DNA of 64,000 bases, taken from contig NZ_KB913032.1 in NCBI RefSeq assembly GCF_000384215.1, positions 3,117,665 through 3,181,664 of the forward strand, written 5' to 3'. Position 1 is the stretch's first letter. The number at the start of each line of letters is the position of its first letter. The notes beneath the pieces are model-generated. The model ran no database searches. It saw nothing but the letters and a program-made list of their open reading frames with translations, and was not told the DNA's origin. A program made the position numbers and the translations under genes. The DNA comes from Amycolatopsis alba DSM 44262. Lineage in GTDB: Bacteria; Actinomycetota; Actinomycetes; Mycobacteriales; Pseudonocardiaceae. Positions 40,935-52,091 of this stretch are shown here, one piece after another.

Positions 40935-43841
40935 CTACTTCGTCTTCGTGGCCGTCGAGCGCGCAGCGGGCTTCTTGGCCGTCGTCGTCTTCGCAGCCGC
41001 TGTCTTGGTCGCGGTGGTCTTGGTCGCGGTGGTCTTCTTGGCCGCTGTCGTCTTGGCGGCCGCCGGCTTCCGCGCCGGAGCCTTGCGCTTGGGCGCGGGG
41101 CCCTTCGCGCGCTTCTCCGCCAGGAGTTCGGCACCGCGCTCGGCGGTCAGCTCCTCGATGCTGTCCGACTTCCGCAGCGTCGCGTTGTACTCGCCGTCGG
41201 TCACGTACGGACCGAAGCGACCGTCCTTGACCACCATCGGCTTACCGGACACCGGGTCGTCGCCCAGCTCCTTGAGCGGCGGCTTCGCGGTCGCGGACCG
41301 GCCACGCTGCTTCGGCTCCGAGTAGATCTTCAGCGCCTCTTCGAGAGTGATCGAGAACAGCTGATCCTCGGTCGTGAGCGAACGCGAGTCCGTGCCCTTC
41401 TTCAGGTACGGCCCGTAGCGCCCGTTCTGCGCGGTGATCTCGTCGCCGGACTCCGGGTCCTTGCCGACCACGCGCGGCAGCGAAAGCAGCTTCAGCGCGT
41501 CTTCGAGGTTCATCGTCTCGATCGACATCGACTTGAACAGTGAGCCCGTCCGCGGCTTCGGCTGCTTCGCCTTGGCGGCCTTCTTCTGCGCGGCTGTCGC
41601 GCCTTCGGGCAGCGGCTCCGGCTCGGGCAGGAGCTCGGTGACATACGGGCCGAAACGGCCTTCCTTCGCCACGATCTCGTGCCCGCTGACCGGGTCCTTG
41701 CCGAGCACGCGGCCTTCCTGCGGCGTCGCGAACAGCTTCTCCGCGATGGCCGGGGTCAGCTCGTCCGGCGGCAGGTCCTCGGGCAGGTTCGCCCGCTGCG
41801 ACGTCCCGTCGACCTCACGCTCGAGGTACGGGCCGTAGCGGCCGACGCGCACGACGACGGTGTGACCGTCGGCGTCGCTGAACAGCGGGATCGAGTTGAT
41901 CTCGCGGGCGTCGATGTCCTCGACGCCCGAACCGACCAGCTTCTTCAGCCCGCCGAGACGGCCGATGGAACCGTCGACGCCCATGTCCCCGCCGAAGTAG
42001 AACTTCGACAGCCATTGCGTCCGGTGCTCGGCACCGGCGGCGATGCGGTCGAGCTCGTCCTCCATACCGGCGGTGAAGTCGTAGTCGACCAGCCGCTCGA
42101 AATGCCGTTCCATCAGGCCGATCACGGCGAACGCGACCCAGGAGGGGACCAGCGCGGAACCCTTCTTCCACACGTAACCGCGGTCCTGGATGGTCTTGAT
42201 GATCGACGCGTACGTCGACGGGCGGCCGATGCCCAGCTCTTCGAGCTTGCTGACCAGGCTCGGCTCCGAGTAGCGCGCCGGCGGCGACGTGGTGTGCCCG
42301 TCCGGGCTCAGGTCGGTCGCGGTCAGCGCCTGGTCCTTGACCAGCTGCGGCAGACGGCTCTGCTTGTCGTCCGCTTCGCCACCGCTCTCGGTGTCGACGG
42401 CCTCGACGTACGCCTTGAGGAACCCGGCGAAGGTGATCGTGCGGCCCGACGAGGCGAAGGTGACCTCTTCGCCGCTGGTGGCGGTGCCGACGATGCGCAC
42501 CGACATCGTGGTGCCCTTCGCGTCCGCCATCTGCGACGCGATCGTCCGCTGCCAGATCATCTCGTAAAGGCGGTACTCGTCGGTGTCCAGATCCTTCGCG
42601 ACCTGGCCCGGCGTGCGGAAGACCTCACCAGAGGGACGGATCGCCTCGTGGGCTTCCTGCGCGTTCTTCACCTTGCGGGTGTACTGGCGCGGCGACGGCG
42701 AGACGTACTCCTTGCCGTACAGCTGCGTCGCCTGGCTGCGCGCCGCCGAGATCGCCGACTCCGACAGCGTCGTGGAGTCGGTACGCATATAAGTGATGTA
42801 ACCGTTCTCGTACAGCTTCTGCGCGATCCGCATGGTGCGCTCGGAGGTGAACCGCAGCTTGCGGCCTGCCTCCTGCTGCAGGGTCGAGGTCATGAAGGGC
42901 GCGTACGGCTTCCGCGTGTACGGCTTCTCTTCGACGCTCGCGACCTTGAAGTCACGGTTCTTCAGCGCCTCGGCGAGCCGGACCGCGTCCGCCTCGGCCA
43001 GCACGCGGATCTCGTTGTTCGAGGAGGTGCCGGTCTTGAGCTGCCCGTCCGGGCCGAAGTCGCGGCCGGTGGCCAGGCGCGCGCCGTCGACGGCGATCAT
43101 CCTGGCCGGGAAGTTCCGGGGCGACGCCTCCGCGCCCGCGTCCATCGTCGCGGAGATGTCCCAGTACGACGCCGAGGTGAACCGCATGCGCTCGCGTTCC
43201 CGCTCGACCACGATCCGGGTCGCCACGGACTGCACACGGCCGGCCGAAAGCTTCGGCATGACCTTCTTCCACAGCACGGGCGAGACCTCGTAGCCGTAGA
43301 GCCGGTCCAGGATGCGGCGGGTCTCCTGCGCGTCGACCAGGTCCCCGTCGAGTTCACGCGTGCTGTCGGCCGCGGCGCGGATCGCCTGCTCGGTGACCTC
43401 GTGGAAGACCATCCGGCGGACCGGGACCTTCGGCTTGAGGGTCTCCAGCAGATGCCACGCGATGGCTTCGCCCTCGCGGTCGGGGTCCGTGGCGAGGTAG
43501 AGCTCGTCGACGTCCTTCAGCAGGCTTTTCAGCTCGGTGACCTTGGACTTCTTGTCCGGCGTGACGACGTAGAGCGCCTTGAAGTCGTTGTCGACGTCGA
43601 CCCCCAGCCGCGCCCACGACTCACCCTTGTACTGGGCAGGCACGTCGGCCGCGCCGCGGGGAAGGTCGCGGATGTGTCCGACCGAGGACTCCACGACGTA
43701 GTTACCGCCGAGGTACGGGGCGATCTTGCGGGCCTTGGTCGGCGACTCGACGATCACCAGCCGACGACGGCTGGCGCCGTCGTCCGACGCCGCGGTCTTC
43801 TTCGTCCGTGCTCCTGCCACGCTGTCCTGCTCTCCGCTCAT
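40935..43841 (-). CDS. topA: DNA topoisomerase I (type IA)
   Basis: TopA relaxes negative supercoils by single-strand cutting. The 968-residue protein has the TOPRIM start LVIVESPTKARKI, the acidic triad TDPDREGEAIAWH, LSAGRVQSVATRIV, the catalytic Tyr in YITYMRTDSTTLS, and EAHEAIRPS. The C-terminal part has several RFGPYV/RYGPYL repeats (at least four, for example GRYGPYLEREV and GRFGPYVTELL), the mycobacterial type without zinc fingers. A Lys/Ala/Thr-rich tail of about 50 residues follows, a DNA-binding tail known in this group. ATG at 43841 is used; GTG at 43820 is possible. Ends before the palindrome at 40864-40919. Confidence 0.97.
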   Translation of the reverse strand: MSGEQDSVAGARTKKTAASDDGASRRRLVIVESPTKARKIAPYLGGNYVVESSVGHIRDLPRGAADVPAQYKGESWARLGVDVDNDFKALYVVTPDKKSKVTELKSLLKDVDELYLATDPDREGEAIAWHLLETLKPKVPVRRMVFHEVTEQAIRAAADSTRELDGDLVDAQETRRILDRLYGYEVSPVLWKKVMPKLSAGRVQSVATRIVVERERERMRFTSASYWDISATMDAGAEASPRNFPARMIAVDGARLATGRDFGPDGQLKTGTSSNNEIRVLAEADAVRLAEALKNRDFKVASVEEKPYTRKPYAPFMTSTLQQEAGRKLRFTSERTMRIAQKLYENGYITYMRTDSTTLSESAISAARSQATQLYGKEYVSPSPRQYTRKVKNAQEAHEAIRPSGEVFRTPGQVAKDLDTDEYRLYEMIWQRTIASQMADAKGTTMSVRIVGTATSGEEVTFASSGRTITFAGFLKAYVEAVDTESGGEADDKQSRLPQLVKDQALTATDLSPDGHTTSPPARYSEPSLVSKLEELGIGRPSTYASIIKTIQDRGYVWKKGSALVPSWVAFAVIGLMERHFERLVDYDFTAGMEDELDRIAAGAEHRTQWLSKFYFGGDMGVDGSIGRLGGLKKLVGSGVEDIDAREINSIPLFSDADGHTVVVRVGRYGPYLEREVDGTSQRANLPEDLPPDELTPAIAEKLFATPQEGRVLGKDPVSGHEIVAKEGRFGPYVTELLPEPEPLPEGATAAQKKAAKAKQPKPRTGSLFKSMSIETMNLEDALKLLSLPRVVGKDPESGDEITAQNGRYGPYLKKGTDSRSLTTEDQLFSITLEEALKIYSEPKQRGRSATAKPPLKELGDDPVSGKPMVVKDGRFGPYVTDGEYNATLRKSDSIEELTAERGAELLAEKRAKGPAPKRKAPARKPAAAKTTAAKKTTATKTTATKTAAAKTTTAKKPAARSTATKTK

Positions 43842-44110
43842 CCTCGGCGCCTTCGCGCCGCCTCTCGACCAGTCAGTGTGCACGCTCGCACCGCCCGGAC
43901 CACGGCTAGGTGGTGCAACACGCCGCCGATCGTGTGTTCAGCGCATCGCCGCTGACCTCGTCGATGTTTCCTTTCAACACCTAGCACGTGATGTCGGACA
44001 CGTCCGCCTGGGGTCCCGCGTGACGGGGTGAACACCCTCCGTTCGACGGTGGTGACACCGTGGCCGCCAACGCTTCACTTGATATCCACGCCGACTCGAA
44101 AGGACCCCAC

Positions 44111-44923
44111 GTGACGCGACGACTCCTCGGCACCCTGTTCGCCATGCTGACCGCATCCGCCCTGGTCGGAACCGCCCCGGCCGAGGCGGCGACGACCACC
44201 TTCGCCGGAACCGTGGCGTTGTCGAACTGTTCCGGGTCGGTGGTCAAACCGCCCGAGGCGAGCCTCGACGACCCCGCCCTCGTCCTGTCCAACGGGCACT
44301 GCCTGCAAGAAGGTTTCCCGGACCCAGGGGAAGTAATCGTCAATCAGCCTTCATCACGGACCTTCAGCCTGCTGTCCAAGGACGGCCGCTCGTCGCTGGC
44401 CACGCTCAAGGCGAAGAAGCTGCTCTACGCGACGATGACCGACACGGACGTCTCGCTCTACCAGCTCAACACCAGCTACGCCAAGATCCAGTCGAGCCAC
44501 GGTATCGCCCCGCTGACGCTCTCGCCGACCCGTCCGTCGGCGGGCGTCGCGATGGACGTCGTCTCCGGCTACTGGAAGAAGATCTACTCCTGCAACATCG
44601 ACGGCTTCGTCCACGAGCTGCATGAGGCGAACTGGGTCTGGAAGGACTCGATCCGGTACACCTCGGCGTGCAAGACGATCGGCGGGACCTCGGGGTCGCC
44701 GATCGTCGAAACCTCGACGGGGAAGGTCGTCGGCGTCAACAACACCGGCAACGAGAGCGGCCAGCGATGCACGATGAACAACCCGTGCGAGGTCGACGCC
44801 GCCGGGAAGGTGACCGTGCGGAAGGGCATCAACTACGGGGAACAGACCTATCAGCTGACCTCCTGTCTCGCACACAGTGAACTGGACTTGGCGAACCCGA
44901 ACTGCAAGGCGCCGAAACCCTGA
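44111..44923 (+). CDS. Secreted trypsin-like serine protease
   Basis: The 270-residue protein has a signal peptide (VTRRLLGTLFAMLTASALVG, cleavage near AEAA about residue 29) and the trypsin triad in order: His in LVLSNGHCLQEG, Asp in TMTDTDVSLYQL, Ser in IGGTSGSPIVE. Six Cys residues could form three disulfides. The start is GTG at 44111 with AAAGGA seven bases upstream; the frame extends to 44060 but without a site. It is monocistronic and followed by a hairpin. The physiological substrate is unknown. Confidence 0.88.
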   Translation: MTRRLLGTLFAMLTASALVGTAPAEAATTTFAGTVALSNCSGSVVKPPEASLDDPALVLSNGHCLQEGFPDPGEVIVNQPSSRTFSLLSKDGRSSLATLKAKKLLYATMTDTDVSLYQLNTSYAKIQSSHGIAPLTLSPTRPSAGVAMDVVSGYWKKIYSCNIDGFVHELHEANWVWKDSIRYTSACKTIGGTSGSPIVETSTGKVVGVNNTGNESGQRCTMNNPCEVDAAGKVTVRKGINYGEQTYQLTSCLAHSELDLANPNCKAPKP

Positions 44924-44932
44924 CGAAAGTTC

Positions 44933-44978
44933 TCGTGAGTGGGAAGGACGGTGAGAACCGTCCTTCCCACTCACGAGA
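44933..44978. terminator. 21-bp hairpin between convergent genes
   Basis: The arms 44933-44953 and 44958-44978 are exact 21-bp complements with a 4-nt gaga loop. The element fills the gap between the protease and the convergent gene at 44980 and can terminate both. Confidence 0.85.
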
Positions 44979-44979
44979 C

Positions 44980-45573
44980 TCAGACGGCACGCACCACCGG
45001 CACCAGGCTGGGCCAAGCCGGCTCCGCTCCTGCGGGCGCGTCCCCGATCAGTTCCAGGACGTGCGCGAGCCGCCGCCGTCCGGTGACCCGAAGCAGTGCC
45101 TCTTCACCTTTCTGCGCTTTCGCCGGTACGCCCAGCTGAGCCAGCGCCGCGATCAGCGGCTCATATGTCTCCGGTGCCTCCGGATCGAGCGCGAGCAGGT
45201 AGCCGTTGCCCTGAGGGCTTCCCGCCGCCAGCGCCCACATCCTCAGCATCGCCCCGTCGAGCCGGAACCCGTCCGGCAGGACCTTCCCTTCACCACGGGT
45301 CCAACGCTGCTCCAGCGGCAGCAGATCGACCCGGAACGGCGTTCTCACGAGTGGCCGCCCGCATTCGGCGGCCGAGACCTGCGCGTCCGCGCCGCGACGA
45401 CGACATTCCCTGGCGAGGGCACTCGCCCGCCAAGGCTCGTCGACCACGGCGGACAGCCGCGCGGCCGTCCGCCCGAAGCCCGTCATCCGTCCGGGCCCGC
45501 ACAGCACCCCGGCGAGGTCGGCGAGCCCCGGCCCGCTCGCCTCCGCCGAGAAGAGCGAGATCGTCCCGTCCAC
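44980..45573 (-). CDS. Putative SOS-regulated protein with WhiA/LAGLIDADG-like pattern
   Basis: The 197-residue protein has no signal or membrane segment. A C-terminal stretch (WALAAGSPQGNGYLLALDPE, then LIAALAQLGVPAKAQKGEEALLRVTGRRRL and VLELIGDAP) resembles the second LAGLIDADG-type half found in WhiA, and CGPGRMTGFGRTAARL resembles the first. The match is by eye. The catalytic acids of homing endonucleases are not evident, as in WhiA. The start GTG at 45573 is chosen because a TATTGT -10 box ends six bases before it (leaderless message) and a LexA-type dyad overlaps that box. An upstream GTG at 45591 falls inside the promoter. The position equals Rv3647c in M. tuberculosis (homology not checked). 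Confidence 0.6.
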   Translation of the reverse strand: MDGTISLFSAEASGPGLADLAGVLCGPGRMTGFGRTAARLSAVVDEPWRASALARECRRRGADAQVSAAECGRPLVRTPFRVDLLPLEQRWTRGEGKVLPDGFRLDGAMLRMWALAAGSPQGNGYLLALDPEAPETYEPLIAALAQLGVPAKAQKGEEALLRVTGRRRLAHVLELIGDAPAGAEPAWPSLVPVVRAV

Positions 45574-45599
45574 CCCGACACAATAGAACACAAGTTCGA
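45571..45599 (-). promoter_or_regulatory. LexA-type box overlapping a leaderless promoter
   Basis: On the plus strand TAGAAC-acaa-GTTCGA (45584-45599) is one base off the SOS dyad TCGAAC-N4-GTTCGA. On the minus strand the -10 TATTGT (45585-45580) overlaps it, and transcription would start at the GTG at 45573. A bound LexA would cover the promoter. Confidence 0.65.
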
Positions 45600-45625
45600 G
45601 TCATGGCCAGTGATAGCGCGGTGAC

Positions 45626-46210
45626 TCAGCGAGGTTGCTTGACCAAATCCTGGCAAATCGGGATCCGGCTGCTCGCCGAGGCGAGCTGAGGCACGTCGTT
45701 AAGGCCCCTGAGAAGGTCGAGGCGGTCGAGTTCGTCGAGGGAGGTCCTCGCGTCGCGAAGTGCCGTTTTCGTCGTCTCGGGGTCGGCTGAGGAGCCGAGA
45801 CGGTGCCGGACGTCGTCGGCGCGGGCGCGGATCGCGTCGAGCTGGGCGACAGCGGCCGTCCGCGAGGCATCGCCGCCGGCAACCGGGGACGGACCGAGAT
45901 TCCCGAGCGCGGCGGACGTGCGCTTCAGCCCTTCGGACACCGAGGCCATCAGCTCACCGGAGGTCTGGGAGGCCTGCTGCGGGGTACTCGGATCGACGCT
46001 GGGCAACGTCGCCAGCGTCCGCACGAGGCCACCCGCCGCGCCGCAGTATCCCTCCGCCCAGGCGGAAGTGGGGTCGGCCTCCGACGCGCTGACCGTCGCG
46101 AGACCTTCTTGTCTGGCGTGGGAAGTCACCGCGGGCTGCTGCCCGCACCCGGCGACGCCGAGCCCGATACCTGTTGCTAGCGCGGCAAGGACGGTGAACC
46201 GCGGCCGCAC
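45626..46210 (-). CDS. Lipoprotein of unknown function (copy 1)
   Basis: The 194-residue protein has a lipobox VAGC (Cys at about residue 22), so it is exported and lipid-anchored. The mature part is helical (about 45-190) with Cys residues near each end (GYCGAAGG and ICQDLV) that may pair. It shares its layout, and by eye some sequence, with the next protein: WxxGFC/YCG near the start, and C near the end. Both are orphan lipoproteins with no recognised domain. Confidence 0.7.
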   Translation of the reverse strand: MRPRFTVLAALATGIGLGVAGCGQQPAVTSHARQEGLATVSASEADPTSAWAEGYCGAAGGLVRTLATLPSVDPSTPQQASQTSGELMASVSEGLKRTSAALGNLGPSPVAGGDASRTAAVAQLDAIRARADDVRHRLGSSADPETTKTALRDARTSLDELDRLDLLRGLNDVPQLASASSRIPICQDLVKQPR

Positions 46211-46313
46211 GAAAACACCTCCCGAACTCCACGACTTCCCAGCTGGCCCCCGACGGTACCGATACCGGGGGGCATTGCAAATCGCCGGGCGATCGACGCG
46301 GCGAAAAGAATGG

Positions 46314-46880
46314 TCAAGAGGGCAGCTTCTTGCAGTTCGGGGCCTGTGCGGCCAAGGATTTCAACGAAGCGTTCGTTTCCAGCTGCTGGAACGGGTCGGG
46401 CATGTCGTTGATGTCGGACCCGATCCGCCGGAACGCGATCGCGGCCTCCGCCGTCGCCTGCTTGTCGTCCTTGGGCGCCGCGTCCAGTTTCGCTTTCGCG
46501 GCGACGACCTGGTCCCGGATCGGTGTCAGCGCTTCGACGATGCTTTTGCGCACGCTCTCGGCCTCCGCGCTCGGCGCTTGACCGAGCCCTTTCAGGCCCG
46601 TGACGGCGTTGTCGAAACCGGGCGCGAAAACACCGAAGGCCTCGTCCATCGCGTTGCGGGCGCTCGCGGGGTCGTTCTGTTCGAAGTCGGGCATCCGGAA
46701 GTCGCCGATCTTGGCGAAATCGATCAGCGAACCACAGAAGCCGTCCATCCAGGAGCCTCCGGCCGCGGGAGCGGAAGAAGAAGGAGAAGGAGAAGGAGAA
46801 GGAGCGGTGGCCGCCGGTTCGGCGCCGCCACAGCCCGCCAGCAGGAAAGCGGCGGCGAACAGAATGGTCGAACGCCTCAT
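46314..46880 (-). CDS. Lipoprotein of unknown function (copy 2)
   Basis: The 188-residue protein has a lipobox LAGC (Cys at residue 17), then a low-complexity Pro-Ser linker (PSPSPSPSSS) encoded by a (CCTTCT) hexamer repeat with unusual A/T-ending codons for this genome. The helical domain (about 45-185) begins SWMDGFCGSLIDF and ends PNCKKLPS. It is a paralogue of the downstream lipoprotein. The pair lies between hppA and the small SOS-linked gene; no function can be inferred. Confidence 0.72.
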   Translation of the reverse strand: MRRSTILFAAAFLLAGCGGAEPAATAPSPSPSPSSSAPAAGGSWMDGFCGSLIDFAKIGDFRMPDFEQNDPASARNAMDEAFGVFAPGFDNAVTGLKGLGQAPSAEAESVRKSIVEALTPIRDQVVAAKAKLDAAPKDDKQATAEAAIAFRRIGSDINDMPDPFQQLETNASLKSLAAQAPNCKKLPS

Positions 46881-46941
46881 GGCAGGGACTCCCCGGATCA
46901 GGATCAGCGTGACGCGCAGAGATTAGCCTGCCGCGGACAGC

Positions 46942-46980
46942 CGCCGGGCCCGCCACGGAAGAACCGTGGCGGGCCCGGCG
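46942..46980 (-). terminator. 17-bp hairpin after hppA
   Basis: The arms 46942-46958 and 46964-46980 are exact 17-bp complements (core gccgggcccgccacgg) with a 5-nt aagaa loop, beginning 17 bp after the hppA stop. Confidence 0.85.
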
Positions 46981-46997
46981 GAGGGAACTTTTCGGCG

Positions 46998-49292
<2,295 letters not shown>

Positions 49293-49582
49293 TCGTCCTC
49301 CTGGAGACGTCGCCGTTGGCCAACGAGCGATCCGCCGATGGAACCGACGTGCCGACGTTGGCATGGGATCTGAGCCGAATGTCACGCTAGTCGCACTGCA
49401 AGGTACGTCTCACATGACGCTCGCCACAGACGGTGTGGATTGCGGGAGTGTATTGGTAGTGGGATGGCGGGCGGCAAGCCGTCCCTGCCACCGCACGTTC
49501 CGTAACCTTGTGAGTCTGATCACTGTATCGATCATCCGGAGGCCTGTTCCGGCGTTCGTTCCCCTCCGGCGGCGGTCCGTTT

Positions 49583-52078
49583 TTGTCGGTGCGCTGTGCG
49601 AAGCTTCCGAAGGTGGACGGCACGGCGGAATCCGGTAAGGGGCGGCGGCTTCTCGACCGCGCGACGGCGGGGATCCCGGCTTCGCTGTACCCGGTCACCC
49701 ATGTGGCCGAACTGCCGGCTCGCGAGGCGGATTCGGTGGACTGGCCGGAGTGGGCGGCGGCTCCGGTCGTCGAAGCGCTGACCGCGAACGGCGTCAAGGC
49801 GCCGTGGCGGCATCAGGCCGAAGCCGCGTCGCTGGCTCGCGAGGGCAAGCACGTCGTGATCTCCACCGGGACGGCTTCGGGCAAGTCGCTCGCGTACCAG
49901 TTGCCGGTGCTGTCGGCGCTGGTCGAGGACGAGCGGGCCTCGGCGCTGTACCTGTCCCCCACCAAGGCCCTCGGCGCCGACCAGCTGCGTTCCGTGTCCT
50001 CTTTGGACATCAAGAAGGCGCGGGCGGCGTCGTTCGACGGTGACACTCCGCTGGAGGAGCGGGACTGGGTCCGCGCGCACGCGAACTGGGTGTTCACGAA
50101 CCCGGACATGCTGCATCGCGGGATCCTGTCGTCGCACGCGCGCTGGTCCCGGTTCTTCCGGCGGCTCTCGTTCGTCGTGGTCGACGAATGCCACAGCTAT
50201 CGCGGCGTCTTCGGCTCCCACGTGGCGTTGCTGCTGCGGAGGCTGCGGAGGGTCGCGGCGTACTACGGCGCTTCGCCGGTCTTCGTGCTCGCGTCCGCGA
50301 CGACGGCGGACCCGGCGGCGTTCGCTTCGAAACTCTCCGGACAGGACTGTGTCCCAGTCACCGAGGACGGCTCGCCGCGCGGCGCCCGCACGGTCGCGTT
50401 GTGGGAGCCCCCGCTGCTGTCGGAACTTTCGGGGGAGAACGGGGCGCCGGTGCGGCGCTCGGCCGGCGCCGAAGCTTCCCGGATCCTCGCCGAACTGGTC
50501 ATCGAGGGGGCCCGCTCGCTGGCCTTCGTCCGGTCGCGAAGAGGCGCGGAACTGACGGCTCTCGGCGCCCGGCGCATTCTGTCCGAAGTGGACAGTGAGC
50601 TGGCGGAATCCGTCGCCGCGTACCGATCCGGGTACCTGCCAGAGGAGCGGCGCGCCCTCGAAGCGGCGTTGCTGTCCGGGCGGCTGCTCGGCGTGGCGAC
50701 GACGAACGCGCTCGAACTCGGTGTCGACATCGCCGGGCTGGACGCGGTGGTTCTGGCCGGGTATCCGGGAACGCTCGCGTCGTTCTGGCAGCAGGCGGGC
50801 CGGGCCGGGCGCGCGGGAGACGCGGCGCTGGTCGTCTTCGTGGCCCGCGACGATCCGCTCGACACCTATCTCGTGCACCATCCGGCCGCGATCCTGGACC
50901 GGCCGGTGGAGTCCGCCGTCCTCGACCCGTCGAACCCGTATGTGCTGGGGCCGCAGCTGGCGTGCGCCGTCGCCGAACTTCCGCTGACCGAACCGGAAGT
51001 CGCGGCCTTCGGCGGTGACGCGGCGCGTGCCGTGCTCACCGATCTGGTCAAGGAGAAGATCATCCGGCGCCGCCCGAGCGGCTGGTACTGGACTTCACGC
51101 GACCGGCCGCACGCGGAAGTCGGCATCCGCGGTTCCGGCGGTGAGCAGATCGCCGTGGTGGAAGCCGATTCCGGGCGGATGCTCGGCACTGTCGACCCTG
51201 GTTCCGCCTGCTACGCGGTGCATCCCGGCGCGGTGTACCTGCACCAAGGTTCTTCCTACGTGGTCGACGAACTCGATCTGGAGACCGGGCTCGCCCTGGT
51301 GCACGCGGAGGATCCGGACTGGACGACGTCACCGCGCGAGATCGTCGACATCAGCGTGCTCCGCACCGAGGAGACCCGTGTGCACGGCGGGATCACGGTG
51401 AACCTCGGCGAGGTGTCGGTGAGTTCGCAAGTGGTCGGCTACTTGCGGAGACGCCCGTCGGGTGAGGTGCTGGACCAGACTCCGCTGGACCTGCCGGAGC
51501 AGAGTCTTCACACCCGCGCCGTCTGGTACACGATCTCGGCGGAGCTGCTCTGCCCTTCCGATGGCTTGGCGGGGACCGGGGGCCATCGGCCGGAGACCGA
51601 GGTTCTGGAGCCGGTGGGGACCGGAGGCTCCAGGGTGGGGACCAAGGAACTTGGCGGAGCACCGGGGACAGGCGCCGAGTTGGATCCGGCGCGTGTCCCC
51701 GGTGCCCTGCATGCCGCCGAGCACGCGGCGATCGGCCTGCTACCGCTGTTCGCTACTTGCGACCGCTGGGACATTGGCGGGGTGTCTACCGCGTGGCACG
51801 AGGACACCGGGGAGGCAACGGTGTTCGTGCACGATGGCCATCCCGGGGGTGCGGGATTCGCCGATCGCGGGTTTGCCGCAATTGTCCCTTGGCTGGCCGC
51901 AACGCGGGAGGCGATCGTTTCCTGCGAGTGCCCGGCCGGCTGCCCGTCCTGCGTCCAGTCGCCGAAGTGCGGGAACGGCAACGATCCGCTGGACAAGGCG
52001 GGGGCAGTGGCCATTTTGGACACCGTGCTCGGGGCGTTGCGTCAGCACGGGTCCCGGTCAGGCCACTTGGAGCTGTGA
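49583..52078 (+). CDS. MrfA/SftH-type DEAD/DEAH helicase with zinc-binding C-terminus
   Basis: The 831-residue superfamily-2 helicase has Walker A STGTASGKSLAY, the DECH box VVVDECHSYRG, ASATTADP, and QQAGRAGRAGDA (motif VI). The C-terminal domain has four Cys (CECPAGCPSCVQSPKCGN), the DUF1998-type zinc module of MrfA (Bacillus) and SftH (mycobacteria); MrfA acts in repair of mitomycin damage. An insert around residues 665-700 contains repeated GTGG/VGTK units encoded by ggggacc repeats. TTG at 49583 is the longest start; a GTG near 49611 is possible. It corresponds to Rv3649. Confidence 0.9.
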   Translation: MSVRCAKLPKVDGTAESGKGRRLLDRATAGIPASLYPVTHVAELPAREADSVDWPEWAAAPVVEALTANGVKAPWRHQAEAASLAREGKHVVISTGTASGKSLAYQLPVLSALVEDERASALYLSPTKALGADQLRSVSSLDIKKARAASFDGDTPLEERDWVRAHANWVFTNPDMLHRGILSSHARWSRFFRRLSFVVVDECHSYRGVFGSHVALLLRRLRRVAAYYGASPVFVLASATTADPAAFASKLSGQDCVPVTEDGSPRGARTVALWEPPLLSELSGENGAPVRRSAGAEASRILAELVIEGARSLAFVRSRRGAELTALGARRILSEVDSELAESVAAYRSGYLPEERRALEAALLSGRLLGVATTNALELGVDIAGLDAVVLAGYPGTLASFWQQAGRAGRAGDAALVVFVARDDPLDTYLVHHPAAILDRPVESAVLDPSNPYVLGPQLACAVAELPLTEPEVAAFGGDAARAVLTDLVKEKIIRRRPSGWYWTSRDRPHAEVGIRGSGGEQIAVVEADSGRMLGTVDPGSACYAVHPGAVYLHQGSSYVVDELDLETGLALVHAEDPDWTTSPREIVDISVLRTEETRVHGGITVNLGEVSVSSQVVGYLRRRPSGEVLDQTPLDLPEQSLHTRAVWYTISAELLCPSDGLAGTGGHRPETEVLEPVGTGGSRVGTKELGGAPGTGAELDPARVPGALHAAEHAAIGLLPLFATCDRWDIGGVSTAWHEDTGEATVFVHDGHPGGAGFADRGFAAIVPWLAATREAIVSCECPAGCPSCVQSPKCGNGNDPLDKAGAVAILDTVLGALRQHGSRSGHLEL

Positions 52079-52091
52079 AATTGTGGGGTGA

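Noticed and set aside
41679..43955. A 758-codon plus-strand frame opposite topA
   Set aside because: It is the antisense shadow of topA, rich in Arg, Asp and Leu with no family features.
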